Part shown: piece by piece, positions 1 to 7,886 of the stretch | How the letters are laid out: each line of letters opens with the position of its first letter | How positions within the stretch are numbered: the first letter of the stretch is position 1 | From: an uncultured Oscillospiraceae bacterium | Lineage (GTDB): Bacteria > Bacillota > Clostridia > Oscillospirales > Oscillospiraceae | Direction of reading: 5' to 3' | Assembly (NCBI GenBank): GCA_944385775.1 | Contig: CALWYM010000004.1 | Location: 1-22,884 of the forward strand | Length of the DNA: 22,884 bases | The notes under the pieces: generated by a model | What the model saw: the letters and a program-made list of their open reading frames with translations, nothing else | Database searches by the model: none | Told to the model about the DNA's origin: nothing | Position numbers and translations under genes: made by a program

Positions 1-624
1 AGGGGAATTGATAATTTTCTCCTTCTAAGTATGCTGAAGAAAACGGATTCAGCGTTGAAAGCCCTTATTTCCCAGCCGGATTTCCGGGTGGACGGATTTA
101 TATGCCCGGGTCATGTGGCTACTATAATAGGCGCGGAATCATTTAGGTTCCTGCCGGAAAGGTACGGGCTTGGCGCGGTGGTCTGCGGGTTTGAGGCTGC
201 TGATATTTTAATGGGAGTTCAGAGCCTTATGAAGCAGATTGTAAATCATGCGCCGAGGCTTGAAAACGAGTATACGATAGCCGTTTCTCCACACGGCAAC
301 AGCGCCGCTTTGGAGATTATGAAAAGGGTATTTAAGCCGCAGCGTGATGTTTGGCGTGGTCTGGGAGAGATAGAGGACAGCGGAATGGGGCTTAGGGAAG
401 AGTTCTCACAGTATGACGGTGGTCTTTACTTCGGATTCCAGCCGAAAAATACGGAGGATACCACTGCCTGCTGCTGCGGAGACATTATCTGCGGCAGAAA
501 GGAGCCCTATGATTGTCCCCTTTTTGCCAGTTGCTGCACTCCGGAAAGACCGGTAGGTCCCTGCATGGTATCCGGAGAGGGAGCCTGTGCGGCGGCGTAT
601 CACTACGGAAGGACAGTAGATTAA
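1..624 (+). CDS. hypD: HypD, [NiFe]-hydrogenase maturation protein (C-terminal part, cut by window edge)
   Basis: The reading frame is open from base 1, so the gene begins left of the window and only the last 207 residues are visible. In the family, HypD is the iron-sulfur scaffold that works with HypC and HypE to build the Fe(CN)2CO group of [NiFe] hydrogenases in the cytoplasm. Visible family signatures are the FICPGHVATIIG stretch, the VVCGFEAADI segment, the NEYTIAVSPHGN segment, and a Cys-rich C-terminal region (CCCGD, CGRKEPYDCPLF, GPCM) matching the HypD [4Fe-4S] and conserved-Cys area. The TAA stop at 622-624 shares one base with the hypE ATG (TAATG), indicating translational coupling. 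The first in-frame ATG, at base 31, is internal, because the residues before it (NFLLLS) continue the HypD fold. The identification is very secure. Confidence 0.95.
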   Translation, partial: RGIDNFLLLSMLKKTDSALKALISQPDFRVDGFICPGHVATIIGAESFRFLPERYGLGAVVCGFEAADILMGVQSLMKQIVNHAPRLENEYTIAVSPHGNSAALEIMKRVFKPQRDVWRGLGEIEDSGMGLREEFSQYDGGLYFGFQPKNTEDTTACCCGDIICGRKEPYDCPLFASCCTPERPVGPCMVSGEGACAAAYHYGRTVD

Positions 625-1628
625 TGGAATTTGACGATATAATTACCCTTGACTATGGAAGCGGCGGTAAGAAAACTTCGCAGCTTATAAGCCATCTTAT
701 CCTGCCGGAGCTTGAAAATACAGAGCTTTGCCGTCTTTCTGACGGCGCGGTGCTTCATATGCCGGGGGATATTGTTTTCTCCACTGACAGCTTTGTGGTG
801 TCGCCTCTATTTTTTCCAGGAGGAGATATTGGAAAACTGGCTGTTTGCGGAACGGTTAATGATATTTCCATGTGTGGCGGCGAGGCACTTTATCTAAGCC
901 TTTCGTTTATTATTGAGGAGGGCTTTGCCGAGTCTCAGCTTGAGAAAATTATTAGTTCTATCGGAAAAACGGCAAAAGAGTGCGGCGTTATGGTTGTGAC
1001 AGGTGACACAAAGGTTGTGGAGCGTGGCAGGGGCGACGGAATATATATAAATACCTCCGGTATAGGGGCTTTAAAATATCCTGGTCTTGACGCTGGAAAT
1101 ATTTCTACCGGAGACAAGGTAATAGTGAGCGGATATGTGGGTGACCATGGTACGGCTGTTATGCTGGCAAGGGAAAAGCTCCTTGGAAATTCCGGAATAG
1201 TGTCGGATTGCATGCCGCTTAAGAATCTTTCAAAGGCTGTGCTGGACAGAGGCGGCGTCAGGGTACTTCGTGACCCTACAAGGGGCGGCGTGGCGACAAC
1301 ACTGTGCGAATTTACCGATAATCGGATGTTTGGTATAGAACTTTATGAGGACAAAATTCCGGTCAGGGAAAATGTCAGTGCCGCCTGCGAAATGCTGGGT
1401 ATTGACCCATTGTATTCCGCCAATGAGGGAAAGCTTTTGGCGGTTGTGGAAAAAGACAGGGCGGAGGAAATTTTATCCGTACTGAAAAATACCCCGGGCG
1501 GTGAAAATGCCGCAATAATAGGAGAGGTTACTGACAGATACCCAGGCAGGGTGGTTTTGAATACACCCTTTGGCGGTGGGCGTATTCTCTCGAAGCTTAG
1601 CGGAGCACAGCTCCCAAGAATTTGTTAA
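624..1628 (+). CDS. hypE: HypE, carbamoyl dehydratase of hydrogenase maturation
   Basis: The 334-residue protein is full length for HypE. The enzyme dehydrates, using ATP, the thiocarbamate on its own C-terminal cysteine to a thiocyanate, which supplies the CN ligands of the [NiFe] active site. The sequence begins MEFDDIITLDYGSGG, the usual glycine-rich start. It then shows the AIRS/PurM-type ATP-binding motifs (TDSFVVSPLFFPGGDIG, CGTVNDISMCGG, VTGDTKVVERG, RDPTRGGVATTL) and ends in PRIC, the invariant C-terminal motif with the modified cysteine. The frame is open further upstream to 513, but the start at 624 is chosen because it overlaps the hypD stop and gives the conserved N-terminus. The gene sits between hypD and a hydrogenase-subunit gene in one operon. 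Confidence 0.96.
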   Translation: MEFDDIITLDYGSGGKKTSQLISHLILPELENTELCRLSDGAVLHMPGDIVFSTDSFVVSPLFFPGGDIGKLAVCGTVNDISMCGGEALYLSLSFIIEEGFAESQLEKIISSIGKTAKECGVMVVTGDTKVVERGRGDGIYINTSGIGALKYPGLDAGNISTGDKVIVSGYVGDHGTAVMLAREKLLGNSGIVSDCMPLKNLSKAVLDRGGVRVLRDPTRGGVATTLCEFTDNRMFGIELYEDKIPVRENVSAACEMLGIDPLYSANEGKLLAVVEKDRAEEILSVLKNTPGGENAAIIGEVTDRYPGRVVLNTPFGGGRILSKLSGAQLPRIC

Positions 1629-1642
1629 GGTGGTGCAATAAT

Positions 1643-2026
1643 ATGCAGACAAATGAGGTAATTCAAATCACGAAGGACGAGGTAGTACCCACAGCCCTTA
1701 AAATGAGGGAAGAAAAAAGACTCCTTGTTATGATTCACGGTCATGTTGAGAAGGATGGTACACCGGTTGTAAGCTATGACTACGATGACGGAGCCAATAT
1801 CTTAAGCTACGAGGTTCGTGGCGAGCAGTCGATTCCCACCATATCTGAGATATACTCTACCGCCGCATCCTGGGCGGAGAGGGAAATAAACGAGCTTATG
1901 GGCGTATGCTTTGAAGGGCTTGACCAGTCTCAGCGCCTGTTTTTGCCGGATAATATGCTGGAGGGAAAAGGTCAAATTATTGTTACGCCGATTAAGGAGC
2001 TTAAAGAGAGAAACGGTCTTGAATAA
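1643..2026 (+). CDS. Complex-I 30-kDa-subunit-like protein (EchD/NuoC family), putative Ech hydrogenase subunit
   Basis: This 127-residue protein resembles the Complex1_30kDa family (NuoC/EchD). The signature is WAEREINELMGVCFEGLDQSQRLFLPDNM (residues about 80-108), which corresponds to the family pattern of an ERE..DL/ELMG core followed by a LLP ending. At about 130 residues it fits EchD-like subunits of membrane-bound [NiFe] hydrogenases better than the longer NuoC proteins. A TTG in the same frame lies at 1622, but ATG 1643 follows a good AAGGTGG site and is preferred. It starts 14 bases after hypE and is clearly in that operon. No NADH-dehydrogenase genes are in view, so an Ech-type complex encoded just left of the window is inferred. 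It could instead be an orphan complex-I-like subunit. Confidence 0.75.
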   Translation: MQTNEVIQITKDEVVPTALKMREEKRLLVMIHGHVEKDGTPVVSYDYDDGANILSYEVRGEQSIPTISEIYSTAASWAEREINELMGVCFEGLDQSQRLFLPDNMLEGKGQIIVTPIKELKERNGLE

Positions 2027-2070
2027 GACAGAAATTTCCGTTAAATCAGAATTTTTTTAAAACAGTCTCA

Positions 2071-2099
2071 TTGCATGGCGTCATTTTAAAGGCTATAAT
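2071..2099 (+). promoter_or_regulatory. Sigma-A promoter for the MGMT-like gene
   Basis: TTGCAT (2071-2076) is separated by 17 bases from a perfect TATAAT (2094-2099). A strong ribosome binding site (AGGAGGTGG) follows at 2106-2114, and the ATG is at 2121, so the predicted leader is only about 15 bases. The 94-base gap after the EchD-like gene contains a T-run at about 2051-2058 but no convincing hairpin, so whether the upstream operon ends here is unclear. Confidence 0.8.
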
Positions 2100-2120
2100 C
2101 ATGGCAGGAGGTGGACAGCT

Positions 2121-2600
2121 ATGGCAAATGAGACTAAAAAGGATTTTAACGCAATGCTCCATGACAGTAAGGATATGCCAAAGCTTCAGATAATTACAGA
2201 CAAAGGGAGTATAGAAAAATACGGCGGGGACAAGATGTATTTTGCGCCACCTATGGACTATGACAGGGTAATGAAGTCTGTTCCTTTGGGAAAAGTGATA
2301 ACGGTAGGCGAGATACGGAAATATTTTGCTGCGTTAAACGGAGCCGACTTTACGGAGCCTATTACGGCAGGTATATTTGTGTCCATTGCGGCATGGGCGA
2401 GTTTTCAGCGCAGTGAGGACAAAACACCCTATTGGCGTACTCTCAAGACTGGAGGGGAGCTGAATGAAAAATATCCGGGAGGCATTCAGGCTCAGAAAGA
2501 GAAGCTGGAATCCGAAGGGCATATCATAATTACAAAAGGACGGAAAAATATCAGATATTTTGTAAAGGACTACGAAAAATCCCTTTTTATTCCGACATAA
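2121..2600 (+). CDS. MGMT/ATL-like DNA-binding protein lacking the alkyl-acceptor cysteine
   Basis: Residues about 45-135 of this 159-residue protein match the DNA-binding domain of O6-alkylguanine-DNA alkyltransferases: MKSVPLGKVITVGEIRKYFA is the winged-helix start, and TPYWRTLKTGGEL followed by QAQKEKLESEGH is the active-site loop and C-terminal helix. The catalytic PCHR motif of true methyltransferases reads P103-Y104-W105-R106 here, so the acceptor Cys is absent. Alkyltransferase-like (ATL) proteins such as those of E. coli and fission yeast have PWHR, with Trp at the Cys position. This protein has Tyr there and Trp one residue later. By analogy it could bind alkylated or bulky DNA lesions and flag them for excision repair, but that is inference. 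It is monocistronic, with its own promoter and terminator, and carries about 45 extra N-terminal residues of unknown role. Confidence 0.75.
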   Translation: MANETKKDFNAMLHDSKDMPKLQIITDKGSIEKYGGDKMYFAPPMDYDRVMKSVPLGKVITVGEIRKYFAALNGADFTEPITAGIFVSIAAWASFQRSEDKTPYWRTLKTGGELNEKYPGGIQAQKEKLESEGHIIITKGRKNIRYFVKDYEKSLFIPT

Positions 2601-2610
2601 TTGGTAAAAT

Positions 2611-2640
2611 AAAAGGACAGCTTTTAAAAGCTGTCCTTTT
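2611..2640. terminator. Bidirectional terminator, 30-bp perfect palindrome
   Basis: AAAAGGACAGCTTTT is followed directly by its exact reverse complement, so all 15 pairs match. The A-run and T-run flanks make it a rho-independent terminator on both strands. It lies between the stop of the + strand MGMT-like gene (2600) and the stop of the - strand small membrane protein gene (2643), and serves both convergent transcripts. Confidence 0.92.
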
Positions 2641-2642
2641 TG

Positions 2643-2855
2643 TTATGAATTACCCGGGGAGTTTTCTTCCTCCTGCGTTTCCTCGAGCCAGGGAACATCG
2701 AGCCTTACGCCCTCGGAAGTGTATGTAATATATTTTTTGAAACTAAAAAAGATTATTAAAACTACAGTTAAAAGCACGAGAAATCCGATTAAAACTGCGG
2801 AAATAACAGCCTTAACACGCATACCTCTGGAATAGATTCTGTCTTTTCTGGCCAA
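2643..2855 (-). CDS. Small single-pass membrane protein, unknown function
   Basis: I do not recognise this 70-residue protein. It has a basic N-terminus (MARKDRIYSRGMRVK), one strong hydrophobic segment (about residues 14-38, ending IIFFSF), then a polar tail of about 30 residues (KKYITYTSEGVRLDVPWLEE) with an acidic end. The positive-inside rule predicts a cytoplasmic N-terminus and an outside tail. The start is a TTG at 2855, preceded by GAGAGGTG overlapping the rpiB stop. The first in-frame ATG (Met12, about 2822) is a possible alternative but has no better site. The gap to rpiB is 14 bases, so it is the last gene of the hisK-rpiB transcript. Its placement just before the terminator and clean coding structure make it a real gene. 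Confidence 0.7.
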   Translation of the reverse strand: MARKDRIYSRGMRVKAVISAVLIGFLVLLTVVLIIFFSFKKYITYTSEGVRLDVPWLEETQEEENSPGNS

Positions 2856-2869
2856 AACCGTGTCACCTC

Positions 2870-3316
2870 TCAGAGATTTCCGTTTTCAACATCGAAAATC
2901 ATGGAGACTCTTACTGCATGACGACCGCCCTCAAAGGAGGAGGAGAGGAAAGATTCAACAATCTTAAGAGCGAGACCCTTTCCCACAACCGAAGCGCCCA
3001 TGGCAAGCATATTGGCGTCATTATGGCGGCGGGTCATCTCCGCTGAATACGTATCACCGCAGAGGGCACAGCGGACACCCTTTACCTTGTTTGCCACGAT
3101 GGAAACACCTACGCCGGTGGTGCATATAACTATGCCCAAATCACATTTTCCGTTGGCAACGGCGTGGGCAGCCTTGGCGGCATAAACAGGGTAGTGGACG
3201 CTTTCGGTGGAGTAGCAGCCGAAATCCTCAAATTCAATCCCTTTTTCCGTCAGGTATTTCTTAACCTCCTGCATAAGACCGTACCCGCCATGGTCGCAGC
3301 CAAGTGATATTTTCAT
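2870..3316 (-). CDS. rpiB: Ribose-5-phosphate isomerase B / LacAB-family sugar-phosphate isomerase
   Basis: RpiB interconverts ribose 5-phosphate and ribulose 5-phosphate in the non-oxidative pentose phosphate pathway. Family features are the MKISLGCDHGGYGL start (D8-H9), the catalytic Cys65 in IVICTTGVGVSIVANK, the RCALCGDTYSAEMTRRHNDANMLAMGA block with H99-N100, and a late GGRH. The usual CGTG loop is CTTG here, a conservative change near the catalytic cysteine. The 148-residue length is normal. An ideal GGAGG site lies upstream of ATG 3316. The gene follows the PHP phosphatase gene by 15 bases in one operon. A galactose-6-phosphate or allose-phosphate isomerase role cannot be excluded by sequence alone. 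Confidence 0.9.
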   Translation of the reverse strand: MKISLGCDHGGYGLMQEVKKYLTEKGIEFEDFGCYSTESVHYPVYAAKAAHAVANGKCDLGIVICTTGVGVSIVANKVKGVRCALCGDTYSAEMTRRHNDANMLAMGASVVGKGLALKIVESFLSSSFEGGRHAVRVSMIFDVENGNL

Positions 3317-3331
3317 ATTATTTCCTCCAGT

Positions 3332-4144
3332 TTATATTTTGATAAATTCAGGTTTGTGATTTCTGAAAACGGTAACATACTCAAAGCCTGCTTCCTTTAT
3401 AGCTTCATATCCGTTTTTTAAATATTTGCAGGCTTCACGGTCACTGTGACTGTCAGAGCCCACGGTAATAATCTCTCCTCCGAGGCTTTTATATAGCTTT
3501 ATAACCGGTAAACCGGGTACAGACCTGGCAAGATAGGAAAATGAGGACGTATTAACCTCAATACCCTTTCCGCTTTGAATGACAAAGGTGAAAAGCTGAC
3601 GAAGCAGTTCCTCGTAATCCATAAAATTAATAAAAACGCCCTCTCTTGCCATGTACCGTTCCATATATCCGATATGACCCAGTACGTCAAAACAGCCTGT
3701 TTTTGAAAGCTCTATATTCTCCTTAAGATAAAGCTCCACAAGAGCGTTATTCTCGTTAGTGTCTCTGTACTTCATATAGTAAAAATCATCATGACCACGG
3801 AGAGAGTGAACAGACCCGATTACAAAATCAATATGAGGCATGGAATAGATTTTCTCAGCCTCGCCTATGTTGTGATGAGGGGAGCCAAGCTCAATGCCCA
3901 GCCGTACAGCCATGGTCTTTTCATGGATGGACTGAACCCTGTGGTATTGTGAAAAATACTCCTCCCAGCGGTTAAAGGGAGGAAAAGGCTGGGAAATAGC
4001 CGATAAATCAGTACAGTTTTCAACATGGTCGGTAAAGCAAATCTCGTTTACGCCCAGCCTGTCCGCAGCCAGTGCCATAGACTCCATAGAGCTTGACCCG
4101 TCCGGAGAAAAAGTAGTATGCAGGTGATAATCCGCAAGAAACAT
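3332..4144 (-). CDS. hisK: PHP-family phosphoesterase, probable histidinol-phosphatase
   Basis: This 270-residue protein has all PHP-domain metal-binding blocks in order: DYHLHTTFSPDG (H7, H9), FTDHVE (D39, H40), GIELGSPHH (E85), GSVHS (H113), GHIGY (H157), and VGSDSHSD (D231, H233). This spacing is that of histidinol-phosphate phosphatase of the HisK/HisJ type, which acts at the eighth step of histidine synthesis. No other his gene is in the window, so other phosphomonoester substrates remain possible. Translation begins at ATG 4144 after a GAGGT site. It is the first gene of a three-gene - strand operon with rpiB and the small membrane protein, and a promoter lies just upstream. Confidence 0.85.
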   Translation of the reverse strand: MFLADYHLHTTFSPDGSSSMESMALAADRLGVNEICFTDHVENCTDLSAISQPFPPFNRWEEYFSQYHRVQSIHEKTMAVRLGIELGSPHHNIGEAEKIYSMPHIDFVIGSVHSLRGHDDFYYMKYRDTNENNALVELYLKENIELSKTGCFDVLGHIGYMERYMAREGVFINFMDYEELLRQLFTFVIQSGKGIEVNTSSFSYLARSVPGLPVIKLYKSLGGEIITVGSDSHSDREACKYLKNGYEAIKEAGFEYVTVFRNHKPEFIKI

Positions 4145-4174
4145 AATTTTACCTCGAATAAATTCTACGTAAAC

Positions 4175-4203
4175 AGTATAACAGTAACAGTGATAAAAGT
4201 AAA
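4175..4203 (-). promoter_or_regulatory. Sigma-A promoter for the hisK-rpiB operon
   Basis: On the - strand TTTACT (4198-4203) is followed after 17 bases by TATACT (4175-4180). It sits between the dnaJ terminator and the ATG at 4144, where a new promoter would be expected. Confidence 0.65.
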
Positions 4204-4205
4204 GA

Positions 4206-4233
4206 CAAAAAGGCGGTCCCTGTCGGACCGCCT
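4206..4233 (-). terminator. Rho-independent terminator of the heat-shock operon
   Basis: A perfect 9-bp GC-rich stem (AGGCGGTCC at 4211-4219 against GGACCGCCT at 4225-4233) has a 5-base loop. On the - strand it is followed by five T residues. It lies just after the dnaJ stop and before the hisK promoter. Confidence 0.9.
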
Positions 4234-4239
4234 GACAAT

Positions 4240-5358
4240 TTATTTTTTTCTTCCGAATCTGTGTTTGAAGGTTGATTTGCCGTCCAAACTTTCAGCCAGT
4301 TTTTCAACCAGCTCACGCTGCTCCTTTGTAAGAGACTTTGGTATGTCTACATTTACAGTGACGAACTGGTCGCCGCGACCGTTACCCTGGATAAAGGGGA
4401 TTCCCTTTCCACGGAGGCGGAACACGGTGCCGGACTGTGTGCCCTCCGGTATTTTGTATTTAACAGTTCCGTCAATAGTAGGAACCTCTACCTCAGCACC
4501 GAGAATAGCGTTTGTAACGCTTATGTTCATGCTGCAAAAAACGCTTGTGCCCTCACGGGTAAAGGTTTTGTGAGGACGAATCGAAACGGTAATAAGAAGA
4601 TCGCCGTTGGGACCGCCGTTTGAGCCTGCGTGACCTTCCCCTGAAAGGGAAATGGTCTGGTTATTGTCAATACCGGCAGGTATGTTCACAGCAATGGTTT
4701 TCTGGCGGCGTACCGTGCCTGTGCCATGGCAGTTTTTGCAGGGCTGATGGATAATTTTGCCCTTGCCGCCGCACTGGGGACACTCACTGGTGGTCTGCAT
4801 TGTTCCAAACATGGTCTGCCTTGTCTGACGCACTGTGCCGGTACCCTTACAGTTTGGGCACACCTCAGGAGTAGTGCCCTTTTCACAGCCGTTACCGCCG
4901 CATTCTGGACAGGTCTCAATACGGCTGAATGTAATCTTTTTCTCGCAGCCGAAAGCTGCGTCCTCAAAGTCAACGGTGACGCCAACACGAATGCTCTCAC
5001 CACGGCGAGGACCATTTCTGTTAGCCGTGCTGCCGCCAAAGCCACCACCGAAAAAGCTTGAGAATATGTCACCAACATCGAAGCCGCCAAAGCCGCCTTC
5101 AAAGCCTGCTCCACCCGCGTTGTAGTTAGGGTCAACACCGGCAAAGCCGTACTGATCGTACCGAGCCTTCTTGTCAGCGTCAGAGAGTACTTCGTAGGCT
5201 TCGTTTATTTCTTTAAATCTCTCCTCGGCCGCCTTATCGCCGGGATGGAGGTCCGGATGGTTTTCTTTGGCCAGCTTACGGTAAGCTTTTTTTATGTCCG
5301 CCTCATTGGCTCCCTTATTTAAACCCAGAACCTCATAATAGTCTCTTTTATCTGCCAA
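4240..5358 (-). CDS. dnaJ: DnaJ, Hsp40 co-chaperone
   Basis: DnaJ stimulates the ATPase of DnaK and delivers unfolded substrates. The 372-residue protein has the full type I layout: a J domain (about 5-70) with H34-P35-D36, a Gly/Phe-rich linker (about 72-115), a zinc domain with four CxxCxGxG repeats (Cys pairs at 150/153, 167/170, 193/196 and 207/210), and a C-terminal peptide-binding region. It is the last gene of the hrcA-grpE-dnaK-dnaJ operon, separated from dnaK by 74 bases that contain two hairpins. The methyltransferase genes often found after dnaJ in Firmicutes are absent, because a strong terminator follows directly. Confidence 0.98.
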   Translation of the reverse strand: MADKRDYYEVLGLNKGANEADIKKAYRKLAKENHPDLHPGDKAAEERFKEINEAYEVLSDADKKARYDQYGFAGVDPNYNAGGAGFEGGFGGFDVGDIFSSFFGGGFGGSTANRNGPRRGESIRVGVTVDFEDAAFGCEKKITFSRIETCPECGGNGCEKGTTPEVCPNCKGTGTVRQTRQTMFGTMQTTSECPQCGGKGKIIHQPCKNCHGTGTVRRQKTIAVNIPAGIDNNQTISLSGEGHAGSNGGPNGDLLITVSIRPHKTFTREGTSVFCSMNISVTNAILGAEVEVPTIDGTVKYKIPEGTQSGTVFRLRGKGIPFIQGNGRGDQFVTVNVDIPKSLTKEQRELVEKLAESLDGKSTFKHRFGRKK

Positions 5359-5379
5359 AATCTAATCCCCCCAAAGACA

Positions 5380-5427
5380 GCGCACAGGGCGGACATAGTC
5401 CGCCCGGGCGCAGGTTTCTGGAACCTG
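5380..5427 (-). other. Two intercistronic hairpins between dnaK and dnaJ
   Basis: GGGCGGAC (5387-5394) pairs perfectly with GTCCGCCC (5398-5405) around a 3-base loop. The outer GCGC at 5380-5383 and 5408-5411 can extend the stem. A second hairpin pairs CAGGTT (5411-5416) with AACCTG (5422-5427). No T-run follows on the - strand, so this is not a standard terminator. An RNA processing, stability or partial attenuation site that sets the dnaK to dnaJ ratio is a reasonable inference. Confidence 0.65.
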
Positions 5428-5432
5428 GAAAA

Positions 5433-7310
5433 TTACTTCTTCTTATCGTCGTCGTCAACTACCTCGTAGTCGGCGTCATAATACTGCTGACCACCCTGGT
5501 TTCCGTTCTGACCGCCGGGGTTAGCGTTAGGATTGAAGCCTGCTCCGCCTGCTGTGCCTGCTGCACCAGCAGCGCCACCTGCCGCATTGTAAAGCTTCTC
5601 GCTTACTCTGTAAAATACCTGAGTAAGAGCATCGGTAGCCGTCTTAATTGCGGAGGTATCAGAACCGGACAGTGCGTTCTTCAAAGAGGAAAGTGCGGTT
5701 TCAAGTTCATTCTTGTCGCCAGCGTCAATCTTTCCGTTCATTTCGGAGAGGAACTTTTCGGTCTGGTAAACCATCTGGTCACCGTTATTGCGGGTTTCAA
5801 CCTCTTCCTTACGCTTTGCGTCCTCGGCAGCGTACTGCTCTGCCTCACGAACGGCCTTATCAATGTCCTCCTTGGACATATTGGAGGAGGAAGTGATGGT
5901 AATGTGCTGCTCCTTACCGGTGCCCAAATCCTTTGCGGAGACGTTTACAATTCCGTTAGCGTCGATATCAAAGGAAACCTCAATCTGAGGAACACCACGA
6001 CGTGCAGGGGCAATTCCGTCAAGGTGGAAACGACCAAGGCTCTTATTGTACTGAGCCATCTCACGCTCACCCTGAAGTACATTTACCTCAACACTGGTCT
6101 GGTTATCGGCAGCGGTGGAGAAAATCTGCTTTTTGTTTGTAGGAATAGTGGTGTTTCTCTCAATAATCTTTGTGAAAACACCGCCCAAGGTCTCAATGCC
6201 CAGGGAAAGAGGAGTAACATCGAGAAGCAGAATGCCTTCAACGTCTCCGCCGAGAACACCGCCCTGGATAGCTGCGCCAATAGCTACGCACTCATCGGGG
6301 TTAATTCCCTTGAAGCCGTCCTTGCCGGTGAGCTTCTTGACCATATCCTGAACAGCCGGAATTCTGGAAGAACCACCGACCATAAGGACCTTGGAAATAT
6401 CAGCGCCGGTAAGACCAGCGTCGCCGAGAGCCTGACGTACAGGACCAGCAGTAGCCTCTACCAGATGAGCAGTAAGTTCATTGAACTTTGCCCTTGTAAG
6501 GGTAATGTCAAGATGCTTAGGACCGGTAGCATCAGCAGTGATATAAGGCAGGTTAATGTTTGTAGTAGTTACGCCGGAAAGGTCACACTTTGCTTTCTCG
6601 GCAGCCTCTCTAAGTCTCTGCATTGCAACTCTGTCGGTTGACAGATCAACACCGCTTGACTTCTTAAACTCAGATACCAAGTACTTCATTATGCACTCAT
6701 CAAAGTCATCGCCGCCAAGACGGTTGTTACCTGCTGTTGCAAGGACCTCAATAACGCCGTCGCCAATTTCAAGAATTGATACATCGAAGGTGCCGCCGCC
6801 CAGGTCGTACACCATAATCTTCTGGTCCTGCTCCTTATCAAGTCCGTATGCAAGAGCAGCCGCGGTAGGCTCATTGATGATACGCTTTACGTCAAGACCT
6901 GCAATTTTACCTGCGTCCTTTGTTGCCTGACGCTGAGCGTCGGTAAAGTAAGCAGGAACGGTAATAACAGCCTCGGTTACAGGTGAACCGATATATGCTT
7001 CAGCATCGCTCTTGAGCTTCTGAAGTACCATTGCGCTTATCTCCTGAGGAGTATAGCTCTTTGAATCTATGGTTACCTTGTAATTTGAACCCATTTCACG
7101 CTTTATTGAGGAAATGGTTCTGTCAGGATTTGTGATTGCCTGACGCTTTGCGACCTGTCCGACAAGACGCTCGCCGTCCTTTGTAAAAGCAACTACTGAC
7201 GGGGTTGTACGTGCACCCTCAGCATTCGGAACAACAACGGGCTCGCCGCCCTCCATAACTGCTACGCAGCTGTTAGTAGTACCAAGGTCAATTCCTATAA
7301 TCTTTCCCAT
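5433..7310 (-). CDS. dnaK: DnaK, Hsp70 chaperone
   Basis: This is an ATP-dependent protein-folding chaperone of the cytoplasm. The 625-residue protein starts [18 protein letters not shown] (phosphate-binding loop). It contains [15 protein letters not shown] and [14 protein letters not shown] of the actin-like ATPase, the interdomain linker [14 protein letters not shown] (near residue 370), the beta-sandwich substrate domain, the helical lid, and an acidic tail ([12 protein letters not shown]) after a Gly/Ala/Asn/Gln-rich linker. An AGGAGG site precedes ATG 7310. The gene follows grpE by 42 bases. Long open frames on the opposite strand within it are shadows. Confidence 0.99.
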   Translation of the reverse strand: MGKIIGIDLGTTNSCVAVMEGGEPVVVPNAEGARTTPSVVAFTKDGERLVGQVAKRQAITNPDRTISSIKREMGSNYKVTIDSKSYTPQEISAMVLQKLKSDAEAYIGSPVTEAVITVPAYFTDAQRQATKDAGKIAGLDVKRIINEPTAAALAYGLDKEQDQKIMVYDLGGGTFDVSILEIGDGVIEVLATAGNNRLGGDDFDECIMKYLVSEFKKSSGVDLSTDRVAMQRLREAAEKAKCDLSGVTTTNINLPYITADATGPKHLDITLTRAKFNELTAHLVEATAGPVRQALGDAGLTGADISKVLMVGGSSRIPAVQDMVKKLTGKDGFKGINPDECVAIGAAIQGGVLGGDVEGILLLDVTPLSLGIETLGGVFTKIIERNTTIPTNKKQIFSTAADNQTSVEVNVLQGEREMAQYNKSLGRFHLDGIAPARRGVPQIEVSFDIDANGIVNVSAKDLGTGKEQHITITSSSNMSKEDIDKAVREAEQYAAEDAKRKEEVETRNNGDQMVYQTEKFLSEMNGKIDAGDKNELETALSSLKNALSGSDTSAIKTATDALTQVFYRVSEKLYNAAGGAAGAAGTAGGAGFNPNANPGGQNGNQGGQQYYDADYEVVDDDDKKK

Positions 7311-7352
7311 GATTAATTCCTCCTATTTATAAAAAAGTCGATAAATTTATAT

Positions 7353-7886
7353 TTAATTTGCAACTTTTACCATTGAATGACGGATTACCCTGTCACCTAT
7401 GGTAAAGCCCTTTTGGAACTCCTCAACGATTTCGCCTTTAGTGTGCTCATCGTCCTCAACGTGCATAACCGCGTTATGCAAATTCGCGTCAAAGGTTTTC
7501 CCCAGCGCGTCAATGGGCTTTACGCCAAGCTCTTCCAAAATACTCATCAGCTGTGCCATGGTCATCTCAATGCCCTTATAAAATGCCTCGTCGGAACAGG
7601 TGAGACTCAAAGCACGCTGCAAATTGTCGTAGACTGGAAGAAGCTTGAGCACCGTATCGCCTTTGACCTGCTGGTAAAGACTTTCACGCTCTCTCTGGCT
7701 GCGCTTGCGGAAATTATCATACTCAGCCAAAAGGCGTATATATTTATCCTTTTCTGCGGCAATAAGCTCATCTACCGTAGGAGACTTGGTTTCCTCACTC
7801 TCCGTGGTCTGAGCCTGCTGCTCATCAGTTTCCGGAATATCCTCCTTCAGATTCTCTGACTGTGGTTCCTTTTGTTTTTTTGCCAT
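7353..7886 (-). CDS. grpE: GrpE, nucleotide exchange factor for DnaK
   Basis: GrpE releases ADP from DnaK. The 177-residue protein has a disordered Glu/Gln/Thr-rich N-terminus (residues 1-37), a long coiled-coil helix (about 38-90, including LLAEYDNFRKRSQRERE), and the C-terminal head with GVKPIDALGKTFDANLHNAVMHVE and RVIRHSMVKVAN, which is the family signature. Its ATG overlaps the hrcA stop by one base (TAATG), so translation is coupled. Confidence 0.98.
   Translation of the reverse strand: MAKKQKEPQSENLKEDIPETDEQQAQTTESEETKSPTVDELIAAEKDKYIRLLAEYDNFRKRSQRERESLYQQVKGDTVLKLLPVYDNLQRALSLTCSDEAFYKGIEMTMAQLMSILEELGVKPIDALGKTFDANLHNAVMHVEDDEHTKGEIVEEFQKGFTIGDRVIRHSMVKVAN

Noticed and set aside
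513..623. N-terminal extension of hypE to base 513
   Set aside because: It overlaps coding hypD and has no homologous sequence; ATG 624 gives the conserved HypE start.
4686..5144. Open frames in other frames of dnaJ
   Set aside because: They are shadows created by the Gly- and Cys-rich dnaJ coding sequence.
5904..6641. 245-codon open frame on the + strand inside dnaK
   Set aside because: It is fully antisense to the strongly conserved dnaK, has no ribosome binding site or family signature, and is a product of dnaK codon use.
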